Part shown: in pieces, positions 35,825 to 46,784 of the stretch | How positions within the stretch are numbered: the stretch's first letter is position 1 | Layout: each line of letters starts with the position of its first letter | DNA from: Dasypus novemcinctus | Taxonomy: Eukaryota; Chordata; Mammalia; Cingulata; Dasypodidae | Reading direction: 5' to 3' | Assembly: GCF_030445035.2 (NCBI RefSeq) | Contig: NC_080673.1 | Coordinates: forward strand, 192,243,216 to 192,307,215 | Length of the DNA stretch: 64,000 nucleotides | Notes under the pieces: generated by a model | Seen by the model: the letters and a program-made list of their open reading frames with translations, nothing else | The model's database searches: none | Told to the model about the DNA's origin: nothing | Position numbers and translations under genes: made by a program

Positions 35825-35990
35825 ATGAGGCATTATTTTACATCATCCTTCTTATTTAGTTCTCATAATGATTCTGTGAGGTGGTCATCCTCATTCTGGC
35901 TTTAAAGACTGATAGTCAAGAGAAGTTACATCACCTGACCAACTATACAGCATCAGAGTCGGGGTTCAGAGACCTGGTTCCTTGACTGCA
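35825..35990 (-). mobile_element. MIR SINE
   Basis: 'tagttctcataatgattctgtgagg', 'gaagttacatcacctgacc' and 'cagagtcggggttcagagacc' follow the minus-strand MIR order. Confidence 0.7.
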
Positions 35991-36977
35991 AACTTAAGCT
36001 TGAAGCAGTTTTCAGGAACATGATAGGGAACCAGAGTAGGAGAGAAGAAAGTGGATCTAACATCCTTCCTAAGAAGGAGCCTCAGCCTCATGAGACTGGA
36101 TAAGCCTTGGCCACATAGGGCTGAAGCAAACTGCTGGCCTGTTTAAAAGGTACAGACTGAGCTGGTGCGTGGGATAGGGCTGGCCGTTCGTGGGAGTTTC
36201 TTCAGCCTGCCCTGGAAAGCAGATCCCAAAGCCTGATATTGTTTGTCAGCATTTCTTTTTCTGCCCTCGCAACATTTTTTCTAGAGTCTGGATTGCACCC
36301 AGCCCTGCTTTCCACGATCAAGTTTTCCCCATTACCCAGGAATAGCCAACCCAATTGGACTTGTTTCATATGCTCTTTTTCAGAGAGCTTTTGTGCTCCC
36401 CCTTGGCAGGCCTCCTATCCATCCCTCAGTAAGGTTGAATTCCCTGATGCTAATCATAATTATAAGCATATGTTGTTGCTCTCAGCTACCACCAGTCTTG
36501 TAAGCTTTAGTTTTTAAGGCGAAAAATGAAAAGTCGTTTTTGGAATACATTTTTTTTGTCAAGGGGCAGTTTCTGTGGACAGAAAAGTGATTGTCAAATG
36601 CATTCTTGAAGCAGATTTGCATACTAAGCACAAGTTCAAACCAGGTAGCCATATCAGGCAATTACTGCATCAGCAGAACACTGTTTTATAGCTTAATGCT
36701 ATGGTCACAGGATTTGAATCTCAGCAACTTGTTGGCTTACAAAATGCTATTGGGAAATTGAAAACTCCAAAAAGCATCCCAACAGTCTTTGCAAATCAAG
36801 CCAGAAATTATTTTTAAAATTGGACATTTTTGTAAATAATGTTGATTTATTTAACTCTTTGCAGCCTTCTTCCTTCAAATTCCTTTCCTGTGCAGTAGAG
36901 TTGCAAGCATTCAGAGGCAAATGGCTCCAGTCTTGGCTTTTCTGTATAGGGATGAGGCAGCAGGGGTTATGGCATGG
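35991..36977. other. Repeat-free block, possible conserved non-coding DNA
   Basis: I recognise no repeat in this ~1-kb stretch. The part at about 36520-36870 is AT-balanced and lacks transposon-like terminal patterns. It is also not coding: the 92-codon frame at 36239-36517 has no domain. It is one of the few windows here that could be under constraint. That is only a guess from the absence of repeats. Confidence 0.3.
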
Positions 36978-37374
36978 TGTATCAGTCAGAGTTTTCTAGA
37001 GAAACAGAACTGACTCTCTCTCTATATGTAAATATTATGAGATTTATTATAAGAATTGGCTCACATGACCATGGGGATTAGCAACTCTGAATTCCATATG
37101 GCAGGCGGCAAGTTGGGAACTTTAATGAAGGCTCCAATAAATTTCCCAGGAAAAAATGGTTCGCTGAAGTAGAGATGGAAACCCTCCTTTCTCACTGTTG
37201 ATAATCATCAATTCTCCCTTTCAGGTCTTCAAATGATTGGATGAGATGTCACTCATTGTTGAAAGCAATCTCCTTCATTGATTGTAGATGTAATAAGCCA
37301 TAGATGCAATCAACTTAGTGATGATTTAAATTCACAATTGATACCCTCACAGTATCAATCAAGCCACTGTTTGC
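36978..37374 (-). mobile_element. 3' LTR of the ERV-L provirus
   Basis: It begins 'tgtatcagtcagagtttt', the reverse complement of the MLT2/ERVL LTR 3' end, and runs through 'gattggatgagatgtcactc' to about 37374. The last ~60 bp that the solo LTR at 61307 has on this side are replaced by unrelated sequence, so the LTR's own 5' end is lost or too diverged. Confidence 0.78.
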
Positions 37375-37779
37375 TACCTCCTTAAACCATACTTAATCTT
37401 TAAATAAAAACAATAACAGCCATACTTTCAGTATATAATTAAACTGTACTGTACTTAAATACTATGACATAAAATTAATACAAATCATGTTACATGATAA
37501 GGAGATAAGATAGGGAAGAATACAAAGATATTTGTTTTATGTATCTATTCAAACATTTTCATAAAGAAGAAAGAAATACTCATGACCATTATTGTCCTCA
37601 CTTTTGTAACTGGTCATGTGGCTATAGCTCATATTTCTGACTACCTTCTTCCCTACCCATTCATTTTCCTTTTGTCTTCAGTAAGCACTTCAGACGATCT
37701 TGGTTCTTTGCCTGGTGGAGTGCCCAAACTTTCATTCCTGAAGTTTCGGGGCCCTTCCTGTCTGTATGGGGTTGTCGCA

Positions 37780-38060
37780 GTTTTCCGTTGACTTTAATCA
37801 TTGGAGGTGGCAGAACTTAGAGACGCCCTATAAAATCTGCATTCCAGGCAAACTCTTCTTTACCTCTGTTGTGTAGTAGCAGCAGTTCTATTTCCCCTTG
37901 ATAATCAGGATTAATCATCCTAGCCAGTACAGTAATTCCTTTACTGCCTCTTGATTTAGAGGTATGAGGAGCCCAAAGTGGCCAGGTGGCAATCTTAATT
38001 CCTAGTTCAAATGAATCCTTGTTGTGTCTCCTGGTGGAAGCACTCTTCCTTTAGGAACTA
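37780..38060 (-). pseudogene. ERV-L dUTPase-like remnant
   Basis: On the minus strand a broken frame reads KGITVLARMINPDYQGEI around 37955-37885. This is the conserved dUTPase segment with the PDYQGEI core, and it lies downstream of integrase as ERV-L elements are known to place it. dUTPase hydrolyses dUTP. This copy is a fragment with no usable start. Confidence 0.7.
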
Positions 38061-38179
38061 AGACCTATAGACCAGCAGAATTTAAGGATGTAGGGACAAG
38101 AAGCAAAATCTTTGCTAGTGGATCACTAGAGGTAATAGTAAATGGCACCACTCGCATTTCTACCCCTTAATATCTGAAT

Positions 38180-38850
38180 CTATGAATCCTGGCTATGGGA
38201 GAAGCAGCACCATAGAGTGGTTAGTGATTTAAAGCATATACAAACTCCTGGAGAAAATTGTCCCAGAATTTAAATCTGCAACTTATTTACACTCAGTTGG
38301 CAATGTAATTGAGTCTTCAAATGGCCATTCCACCATTCTATCAAAGCAGTTGCTTCAGGATGATGGGAAATACGGTAAGAATTTTAAGAGCATGTGCCTA
38401 CTCCTACACTTCATGTGCTGTTGAAATGGGTCCATGATCAGAAGCAATGGTGTCTGGAATGGTATATAAGGCATTCTGTAATCTATGGGTTGTAGTTTTG
38501 GCAGAAGCATTGCATATATGAAAGGCAAATCCATATCCAGACTATGTGTCTATTCCAATAAAAACAAAATGTTGTCCCTTCCATAAAGGAAGTGATTCAG
38601 TGTACTTAATCTGCCACCAAGTGGCAGACTTATCACCTCAGGGAATGAGGCCATATTGGGGACTGATTGTTGGTCTCTGCTGCTGGCACATTGGAAACTC
38701 TGATCAGATTGGCCCTAATGAGTAAAAATCCATATTGCTCATAAATAACCTCTATCCTTACCACCAAGGACCCTTTCTCATGAGCCCATTGGACAATAAC
38801 AAGAATGGCTAGGGAAGAGGCCAACTGGTACCCACAGTATGGGTCATCTT
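38180..38850 (-). pseudogene. ERV-L integrase remnant
   Basis: The N-terminal zinc-finger-side stretch lies near 38800 (QWAHEKGSL). The catalytic core start near 38630-38590 reads ATWWQIKY, where the first catalytic Asp of the D,D-35-E triad would be expected and Lys is found instead. The final Glu segment (HHPEATALIE) is kept at about 38370-38333 but in a different frame, so there is at least one frameshift between them. It is inactive. Confidence 0.75.
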
Positions 38851-39600
38851 GACTATTAAAATTTTCCTCTGCTGAAGTTACCTTCTGGTGAGTACTCACA
38901 TGAGACATAAATATCTTCATGTTTTTTGCCCACTTTGAAAGGTCTATCCACATTACCAATTTTACAGTCTTGTTCCTTCCAAATCCCTGGCCATCTAGCC
39001 AAATTATTGGCAAAAGCCTATGAATCAGCATACAGAAGTACCTCTGGCCATTTCTCCTTCTAAGTAAGTTGAATAACCAGGTGCCCTGCTCGAAGTTCTT
39101 CTGTCAGAAGGGATGTCCCTCAGGGACATCCCAGAAAGGGGCTGTAATGCTGAAGCTGTCCACTGAAAGTGGACATCTGCATATCCTGCAGAACCATTTG
39201 TAAATCAGTCAGAAGTGGGCCCATCAGCGTTTGGGCCACTTCTTTGTGTAACCTACTTGTGCCTTCAGGGCCTGCTTGAGTCAGATCTTGTATATACCAT
39301 TTCCATTTTATGATGGTACACTGTGCACATCCACTTTAAGGTTTGGTGGGTCAGACAACACCCAGGTCATGATAGGGAACTCAGTTCTCCTGGTAACTTG
39401 GTAGCCCATGGTTAAGCATTTGGTCTCCTCTAAGTCCCAGTAAGCAGGCCAAAATCTGTTTCTCAAAAGGAGAGTAGTTATCTGCAGAGGAAATACTTTG
39501 CTCCAAAGACCAAGGGTCTGCACTGTGATTCTGCTATAGAGTCCTGCCCAAGGGTCCATTTGCCACTGAAACTTCCAACACTATTGCATCTGTTGCATCA
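38850..39600 (-). pseudogene. ERV-L RNase H remnant
   Basis: Minus-strand frames at 39559-39308 (LWSKVFPLQITTLLLRNRF...) and 39031-38850 (ending HVSTHQKVTSAEENF) match the RNase H portion between reverse transcriptase and integrase of ERV-L pol. They are separated by shifts and stops. Two small perfect hairpins lie at 39110-39132 and 39157-39175. Confidence 0.7.
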
Positions 39601-39979
39601 TATGGCCCAAGTGACAGAGCAGCTCGTCCATCAAGCCTAGGACTGTTACAGAGTCTCCTTTTGTTCACTTCCTACTCACAATTATCAGTTTTTAAGATCA
39701 CTCAGTAAATGAGCTATAGTGACATACCCAGTTAAGGAAAATGTTTGTCTCCAAAATCCAAAGAGGCCAAAAAGGTTATTGTGCCTCTTTCTTGGTTGTA
39801 GGAGGGGCTTAATGCAACAACTTATCTTTTACCTTAAAAGGGATATCTCAACATGCTCCTCATCAATGGATACCTGGACATTTCAGTGAGAAGGAAATTT
39901 CAGATACTGAATTTTTGTTGAATTTGTCTCCCACCTTCTGACATACAAATGCCTTAACAATTATTCTACAGTAGTTGCT

Positions 39980-40420
39980 ACTTTTTGCACTCTACATCCA
40001 TTCAGCATATTGTCACAAAAGTAATGTACCAGTGTGATGCTCTGTGGAAATGAAAGGTGATCAGTGTCCATGGCCTAAAGAATTACTTATGGCTAGATAG
40101 CTGATAAACCACTGAGGTAAGACATTGAAAATGTACTGCTGACCCTGCCAGCTGAAAGCAAACTGATTCTGGTGGTATTTACTAAAATAACAGTCAGTGA
40201 GAAGAAATCTCAATTGCTGCATACCAGGTACCAGGGGATATGCTGATTTGTTCAAATAACAATACCACATCTGGAACAGTAGCTGCAATTGGGTTGCCAC
40301 CTGGTTAAGTTTACAATAATCCACTCTCATCTGCCAAGTTCCATCTGTTTTCTGCACAGGTCAAATAGGAGACTTGAATGGGGATGTGGTGGGAATCACC
40401 ACACCTGCATGCTTCAAGTT
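39980..40420 (-). pseudogene. ERV-L reverse transcriptase remnant
   Basis: The frame at 40357-40061 contains TDGTWQMRVDYCKLNQV, the fingers/palm start, and FAFSWQGQQYIFNVLPQWF, the palm segment before the active site. Both are characteristic of ERV-L pol. The active-site box at about 40027-40001 reads HYFCDNM, in place of the Y-x-D-D box, so one catalytic Asp is gone. The polymerase is dead. Confidence 0.85.
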
Positions 40421-41093
40421 ATTGACAGTGGCGATAATCTCCGCAATCCCTCCAGGAACATGTTATTTCTTTTGATTTACTATTTTGCTAGGTAGGATCT
40501 GTTCTAGTGGCTTCTACTTGGCTTTTCCTACAATAATGGCCTCAGTCAAGAAGTCAGGAAACCAATGTGGGGATTCGGCTAGTTGTTGAGTATGGCTATT
40601 CCAATTATGCATTCTGGGACTTGGGAAATAACCACGAAGTGGTCTGCAGACCCAATGGATGCATTGTGAAATGGACCTGATCTAAAACTCTATTGATCAC
40701 CTGACCTCCATAAGTTCCTTCTCTGACTGGTGAACCACAATAATATTTTCTGTGTCCTGGAATTAATGTCAGTTCATAGCCAATGTCTAATAATGCCTGA
40801 AACGTCTTGTCATTTTCTTTCCCTCAGTGCACAGTCTCTCTGGTAAAAGGCAGTAGTTTCCTATGAAGAAGGCTGGGAGGAAGATTAACAGTAAAAAAAT
40901 TTTGGCAGTGTAACAGGGTCCTTCCCCAAGGAACTCAGACTTCCCTTCATTCTAGGGGCTTTGGGTCTGAAAACTTTCTTAAGTCTGGGAAATTATTAAG
41001 AAGCCATGACTCTGTTTGTGTAATGCAAGTTAGACTTTCCTTCACTTGACCTAGAACTTTTCTGCTTGTATAGATGAATTAAGAATTTAATAG

Positions 41094-41510
41094 GGAAGCA
41101 GACTTGGCCCAGTGTTTAGGGCGTCCGTCTACCACATGGGAGGTCTGTGGTTCAAACCCTGGGTCTCCTTGACCCGTGTGCAGCTGGCCCATGTGCAGCG
41201 CTGATGCACGCAAGGAGTGCCGTGCCACGCAGGGGTGTCCCCCATGTAGGGGAGCCCCACGCGCAAGGAGTGCTCCCTGTAAAGAGAGCCGCCCAGCACG
41301 AAAGAAAGTGCAGCTTGCCCAGGAATGGCGCCGCACACACGGAGAACTGACACAGCAAGATGATACAACAAAAAGAGACACAGATTCCCATGCTGCTGAC
41401 AACAACAAAAGTGGACAAAGAACACGCAGCAAAATGGACACAGAGAACAGACAACTTGGGGGAGAGGGGAGGGGAAGGGTAGAGAAATAAAAATAAATCT
41501 TAAAAAAAAA
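41094..41510 (+). mobile_element. DAS-III-type SINE, full length
   Basis: The head reads 'ggaagcagacttggcccagtg' with a B box 'ggttcaaaccctggg', then the shared body and the tail 'aaataaaaataaatctt'. The exact 13-bp duplication 'aagaatttaatag' lies at 41081-41093 and 41511-41523. It interrupts the region between the gag position and the reverse transcriptase of the ERV-L provirus, so it postdates it. Confidence 0.95.
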
Positions 41511-41523
41511 AAGAATTTAATAG

Positions 41524-43171
41524 ACTGCCCATCTATTTTACTTCTAGGGATCCTATGATCCACTAGCCAGTGGCATAGGTCTGTGCAAGTCAGACTATTT
41601 TGATAATTGCTTTGAGTCTGCTGTCCTTTGTGGAGCTACACCCACCTTGTCTTTGGCAATTAAGTGCTGCCACTTGGCTCCTGCAAACCTGGGATCTGAT
41701 CATCCCCATTGTGTTTAAAGATCCAAGTCAATGACAGCAGTTCCCACACTATTATCTGACCTACAGAGAAGAGCAACCACAGAGCTCTTCAGGGATGTTG
41801 GAGTTAGTCTTACAAATTTATTACTCATATTCTGGCAAAAGATGTGTGCTCTGGACATTCCTGGGGTAGGTAAGTAGGTCTTACATGTTAAATCCACTCT
41901 AATCCAATATCTCCAATCCTTTGGTTCCCCTCATCTACTTTTACCAGGGAAATTCTGGCATTTTGACTTCAAGCAACATAGGCCACCTTATGGTCTATGC
42001 TTCAACAGACCACTGAAGCAAACTGCTAGAGCCATTTCTTACTTCTAAAGTTACAACATTGAATCTGGAATTTCTGCTTAGTGGCTCCCTAACAATAAAT
42101 TCAGTCCCAATTAAAAAAAAAAAATGAAAAAAAATTCAACCTGATCCAAGTCTATGTTCCTTCTACCATTATCCCACACCCTTAATATCCATTCCCATAT
42201 ATATCTGCCTTATTTCTGTTATGCAAATTGGAAAAACCTGCAGGTTTTTTTTTTTGTTTTTAGTGTAGCACCCCTTCTCATGTGTAACACTTTGTATCTC
42301 ACCTTTTCAGGGCCTGTTGGGACTTCAGACTACTGATAGGTCTGGAAGAAAAAAGAGGTGATGGTGGTGGGTCATGAGAGAAATTAGCAGTGTCTTGCAA
42401 TCCAATTAACTCAGGGCATTCTGTTTCATCTGGTGAAATAAGGTTAATCTCTTCAGATGGAGGAGTGGGGACTGTTTTTTCAGCGGAGGCAGTTTTAGGT
42501 TTATCAGGCATAGTAAAGGTAATCTCTTCAGGTGGTCAGGGCAGACTAGAGGCAAGTTGGTTGATTCCTCGGGATAGACAGAAGGGTGTATCAAGCAAAG
42601 AAGACTCAGCAGAATCTAGGGTTTCAACATCCCCATCATCATCATTGTGAGCCCATATGTCCTCATTTCAATCCTGTTCCCTTTCAATTAACAGCAGACA
42701 CCCTGCAAGGTTGAGAATTCAATTTATATTGTAATTCAGCCACTCATACAATAAGACTCTGGGTCTGGTGTTTAGAAATCTCAAATCTGTAGCTATATGA
42801 AATAAGAAATTCTTTCAAGGCACACACAGAAACTCGAGCTGGGAATTTGAAGCCTTGAGCTCATCCCTTTCTGTAATAACTATGTTTAAGAGAAAGCAGC
42901 CACCATCATTATATTTCTGATTCCACAAAACTCTGTTAAAGTATCAAATACACTTTTCACCCAGAACCTTGTCTCTTATTACTATTTCAGTAGCAGTATA
43001 CACTGGTGATATTTTACATATCACTATTGTAAGTTCATGCCATGGACTATCAGTGCCATCTTGATCACTGGAAAGTCATTATTGCCTTTTGATCTAGTCA
43101 TATTGGAGAACTAATTCCCAAAACCCCAGAGCCAACACAGAAATCTCATTCTTAAGATTCTATTTCTCAAG
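41524..43171 (-). pseudogene. Gag-position region of the ERV-L provirus
   Basis: Lying between the leader and pol, this stretch should hold gag. The only sizeable minus-strand frame (42511-42299) is Pro/Ser/Glu-rich and hydrophilic (MPDKPKTASAEKTVPTPPSE...). I cannot match it to a named Gag domain. The call rests on position only. Confidence 0.5.
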
Positions 43172-43190
43172 AATCACTATTGGTATCAAA
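43172..43190 (-). promoter_or_regulatory. Primer-binding-site-like sequence
   Basis: Just downstream of the 5' LTR (minus strand), 'tttgataccaatagtgattc' resembles the leucine-tRNA type of primer site used by ERV-L elements, with several mutations. The position, 1-2 bases from the LTR edge, is right. Confidence 0.55.
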
Positions 43191-43191
43191 A

Positions 43192-43629
43192 TCTGCATTA
43201 GTCAGGTTTTCCTAGAAAAACAGAATTGACAGGACAAACTTATCTTGTAAATATTATGATATTTATTATAGGAATTGTCTCATACAACCATGGGGATTAG
43301 CAAGTCTGCATTCCATAGGGAAGGCTGCAAGTTAAGACCTTAAATGAAGGTTTCTATGAATTTCCCAGGAGACATTGGCAGGTTGAAGTAGAGATAGAAA
43401 TTTTCCTTTCTGATTGCTGAATCATTAGTTAGCTCTTTAAGGCCCACAACTGATTGGATGAGACTTTTTCATTGCAGAAGACAATATACTTTGTTGATTA
43501 TAGATGTAATTAGTCATAGATACAATCAACTAATGCTTTAAATCCATGAAGTACCCTCATAGTATCAATCAGGCCAGTGCTTGAACAATTGGACACCATC
43601 ACTAGCCAAGATGATACATGAACTTCACA
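43192..43629 (-). mobile_element. 5' LTR of the ERV-L provirus
   Basis: In reverse orientation it runs from 'tgtgaagttcatgtatcatc' (43629) to 'ctgactaatgcag' (43194). It shares its internal order with the LTR at 36978-37374 ('gattggatgagac', 'gtctcatacaaccatgggg') and with the solo LTRs at 47085 and 61307. It is longer than the 3' copy because it keeps its outer end. Confidence 0.82.
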
Positions 43630-44529
43630 GTTGGTATCTGAGTCTGTTCAGTATGTGTGCTGGACTTTAGTCAACCTGGCACCCAGGCAACTTCCTTCTA
43701 AGTTCTCCACTCCAGCACAGGGGAGAAGCCAAGAGCTTATGTTCCAGAATCTTCTTCCCAAGATGGTTTTGATTTAAGGTTTACCAGTGTAAGCACTCAC
43801 TCAAGATCTTGAAGATTGAAGAGCAAGATAAGCCAAATTCTCTGGAGGCAGTTGTAGCAGACATGAGCAGCAGGTGAAATTCATAGAGGCTTCCTGACCC
43901 ATTCTTAGGAACCAACTGAGGTGGAGACCTTCAGTGTTGGCTTCTGAGACCTTCAGGGTGGCTTTTGGTTCTTCTAATCCTCAGTTCTTCCAGCAGGTAT
44001 ATGATAACCTAATTTCAATACCTGGTGGGGCAGCTACTTTCTAGCAATTCCCTTTAATTGCTTCTTATGCAAATCATAATTTTTGAAGGGAGAGAAGAGA
44101 TCACTGAGATTATCAAAACTGGTAGTTCCTAGAAATTTGGACTTCACTGACAAATGAAATTCTGAAAGTGTGGGACTGACATAGAACTGCAACGTTTATT
44201 TTATCAAGTTATTTTATACATTTTTAAGCTATCATTTTCATTTTTCATAGAAAGGACATTTAACATCCATCCCCCCCCAAAGCGGAATATAGTATCAGTA
44301 CAAAGGATTACATTTAACTTACGAAAAGTTTGCTGCAACTTGTTATTTTTTTCACATTTTTCACCTTGTGAAAAGTCACTGGTCTCCTCAAATTGGAGTT
44401 TCAGAGTTGCTGATCTAAGCTAAAGCCTTCATTTTACAAATAGGGAACCCAAATCCAGTTAAGTTAAAGTACTACCTAACACATAGCTTATTCAAGGCAG
44501 AGCTAAGACAAGGACTCAGATTTCCTAAT
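43630..44529. other. No feature recognised
   Basis: Mixed sequence flanking the provirus. No gene and no confident repeat are seen. Confidence 0.3.
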
Positions 44530-44537
44530 CTCTAGAA

Positions 44538-44712
44538 TAGGATTTCTCAACCTTAGTAACATTAACAGTTGAGATGAATTATTCTTCCTTGTGGAAGGTT
44601 GTTTTATCACTGTTCTGGCCACTACGCACTAGATGCCAGTAGCACTCACCCAGTCAGGACCATCAAAAATGTCTCCAGGCATTGCTCAATGTCCTCAGGT
44701 TGAGAACTACTG
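44538..44712 (+). mobile_element. MER20 (hAT-Charlie DNA transposon)
   Basis: Terminal inverted repeats 'tttctcaacctta' and 'caggttgagaacta' flank the core 'cactagatgccagtagcac' and 'aaaaatgtctccaggcattgc', which I recognise as MER20. Eight-base flanks 'ctctagaa' and 'ctctggtc' (44530-44537, 44713-44720) are the eroded hAT target duplication. It is a non-autonomous element. Confidence 0.88.
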
Positions 44713-44979
44713 CTCTGGTCTAAGCATCTTTCTTCCATGCTAAGCTGCCTGTGATTTATTTTCATTTTCATCACCAATGGCTAAATGGTGAAAGAAGCAA
44801 TTTTAAAAATATTAGTTATCTTTCTTTTTACTGAAGGTAAAGCAAGGAGAAACCTTTTGGGAGTATATGATTGTAGAAGAGGCATGCGGGGTATGTAAAA
44901 GGAATACCTGGGACTTACCCACGGGGGTTTCCTTGGGAAATCATAGTAACATTGTCACAAGTGATAGATAATATACTTT
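44713..44979. other. Short unassigned spacer
   Basis: Nothing is recognised between MER20 and the L1 3' fragment. Confidence 0.3.
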
Positions 44980-44994
44980 AAAACATAGGTTCTT

Positions 44995-45421
44995 TTTTTT
45001 TTCTTTTTTTTAATTATTATTATTTTTTAAAATATTACATTCAAAAAATATGAGGTCCCATTCAACCCCACCGCCCCCACCCCCCACTCTCCCCACAGCA
45101 ACACTCTCTCCCATCATCATGACACATCCATTGCACCTGGTAAGTACATCTCTGAGCATCGCTGCACCCCATAGTCAATGGTCCACATCATAGCCCACAC
45201 TCTCCCATGTTCCATCCAGTCGGCCCTGGGGGGATGGATCTACAATGCCCCGTAGTTGTCTGTGAAGCACCACCCAGGACAACTCCACGTCCCGAAAACA
45301 CCTCCCCATCTCATCTCTTCCTCCCATTCCCCGCACCCAGCAGCCACCATGGCCATCCTTCCCACACCAATGCCACATTTTCTCTGTGGACATTGGATTG
45401 GTTGTGTCCATTGCACATCTA
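44995..45421 (-). mobile_element. Young 5'-truncated L1 3' end
   Basis: A poly(T)-led, reverse-oriented L1 3' UTR ('aaatattacattcaaaaaatatgagg', C-rich 'accgcccccacccccc', 'gtccacatcatagccc') of the kind I associate with recent armadillo L1s. The 15-bp duplication 'aaaacataggttctt' is exact at 44980-44994 and 45422-45436. It is severely truncated (~425 bp). The intact duplication and long homopolymer suggest a more recent insertion than the other L1s here. Confidence 0.88.
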
Positions 45422-45426
45422 AAAAC

Positions 45427-45642
45427 ATAGGTTCTTAATCAGGGGTCCACGAATCCCTCCATGGAAAGATTTCGGGAAATCTGTGAGTTCGAATTGAAAA
45501 AAAAATAAACTTTATTTTGTCTCATCTCCAATGCCAAGTGTCATAATACTATCTGCATCTACATTCTGAAAAGGTGTCCATGGTTTTCACCTGACTGGCA
45601 AAGGGGTTCATGGAACAAAAAAAGGTTAAGATACCCTGCTTT
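45427..45642 (-). mobile_element. MER5A-like DNA transposon
   Basis: Terminal repeats 'ggttcttaatcaggggtcc' and 'gttaagataccctgc' bound a core with 'ggtgtccatggttttcacctg' and 'caaaggggttcatgg', the MER5 (hAT-Charlie) pattern. Its left end overlaps the duplication created by the L1 at 44995, so the L1 landed at its very edge. Confidence 0.75.
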
Positions 45643-45644
45643 AA

Positions 45645-45835
45645 ATAATAGCTGCTCTTCATTGAATGTGCTGACATTTTGCATATATTATTTCATTTTT
45701 TTTCCTACTCAACAAGCCTGCACAGCAGATATTTACATCACCCATTTTATGGAAATAGAAACTGAGGCTTAAGAGATCAAATTTCACCAACCTGGAAAGT
45801 GAACCTGGATCTGCCCAGCACTTTCTATTGCTGCC
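45645..45835 (-). mobile_element. MIR SINE
   Basis: 'gcatatattatttcattttt', 'cagcagatatttacatcaccc' and 'agaaactgaggcttaagag' give the minus-strand MIR order. Confidence 0.7.
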
Positions 45836-45994
45836 TATTCAAGTGAGTCACATGTTTAAGTTTTAATAGGAGACAAGGCATCGGTGTTATTGCAGGAGAT
45901 GCAGGCTTGATCAGGTATGCTTAGGCAGGAAATTAAAGGAAGGCTGATGGAGCTTGGGGACCCATTGGCACCATAGTTTTAGACTCCCAAAGAG

Positions 45995-46310
45995 GCTTCT
46001 GGAATTCCAAATGTCTTTCTAGTCTTTTCTTCGACTGCTCTCCTATGAAGTCTTTCTCCAACTGGGAAGTGGAAAACACATAAATTTCTACCTTCCCACT
46101 TTATTCATGCTGCTCCTTTTACTTGAAATGTTGCTTTTTTCATACACCCCCAGTACATGAATCCTGTTCTTGAGGATCGAATTCAAATCCCACCTCTTAC
46201 ATGAAATTTTCCTGGGTTAGGCCAGCTTTTCTGCAAAATCTTTTCAGATCATGCTGCTCATACAGCTCCACACACTTATTCTACTTGTTGTTGCTTGTCT
46301 TTTTTAAAAA
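45995..46310 (+). mobile_element. L2 LINE fragment
   Basis: 'tgctccttttacttgaaatgttg', 'aggatcgaattcaaatccc' and 'acatgaaattttcctgggttag' fit plus-strand L2. Confidence 0.55.
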
Positions 46311-46354
46311 CCTGAATTTATTATAGGTAGACAGCTGGACATACACTCCAGGAT

Positions 46355-46630
46355 TCAAGGGCCTAGAAGATTTGGTTCAGGTCTTGCTTCTGCCACTTAT
46401 TAGCTGTGTGATCATGATTGTTGTTTAACTTTCCTTGTGTGAAATATGGGGATAACTGTACTTCCCTTCCCTGTTACTGCTAAGGATCAAATAAGAGAGT
46501 AGATCAAAGTCCTTTACACTTTGCAAAAGTCTTCACAAAGGTTCCCATTATGATAATTATTATGCATAAAACTATTCCCACACTGCCTGACATAATACAT
46601 TGTCAATAAATACTTGCAGATTTGTTGATT
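46355..46630 (+). mobile_element. MIR SINE, nearly complete
   Basis: 'ttctgccacttattagctgtgtg', 'gaaatatggggataactgtac', then 'actgcctgacataatacattg' and 'caataaatacttg' cover most of the consensus. Confidence 0.82.
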
Positions 46631-46784
46631 AGAACAGTCTCATTGACGAATGTGCTATGTATTGGCAGGATGAGATCAGGAACTTGAAGTTCTGGCAATG
46701 ACCTCAGGCTCTCTGCACTGGAGTGATGCTGGTTGCTAAGGATTCAGAGTGCTTATGTATAGAGAAGATCATGGGGTGCTGCAT

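Larger units (their letters stand above)
36978..43629 (-). mobile_element. Decayed ERV-L (class III) provirus
   Basis: A ~6.65-kb minus-strand provirus with related LTRs at both ends (36978-37374 and 43192-43629). Between them, in retroviral order on the minus strand, are a primer-binding-site-like sequence (43190-43172), a gag-position region, a DAS-III SINE (41094-41510), and reverse transcriptase, RNase H, integrase and dUTPase-like remnants. A dUTPase after integrase and the absence of an env-like region agree with the known ERV-L plan. Every frame is interrupted, and the LTRs differ visibly along their length, so it is ancient. Expected 5-bp flanks are not convincing ('catgg' against 'gttgg'). 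Confidence 0.85.

Noticed and set aside
45175-45438. Four overlapping frames of 60-78 codons
   Set aside because: All lie in the C-rich 3' UTR of the young L1 fragment, whose low stop frequency explains them.
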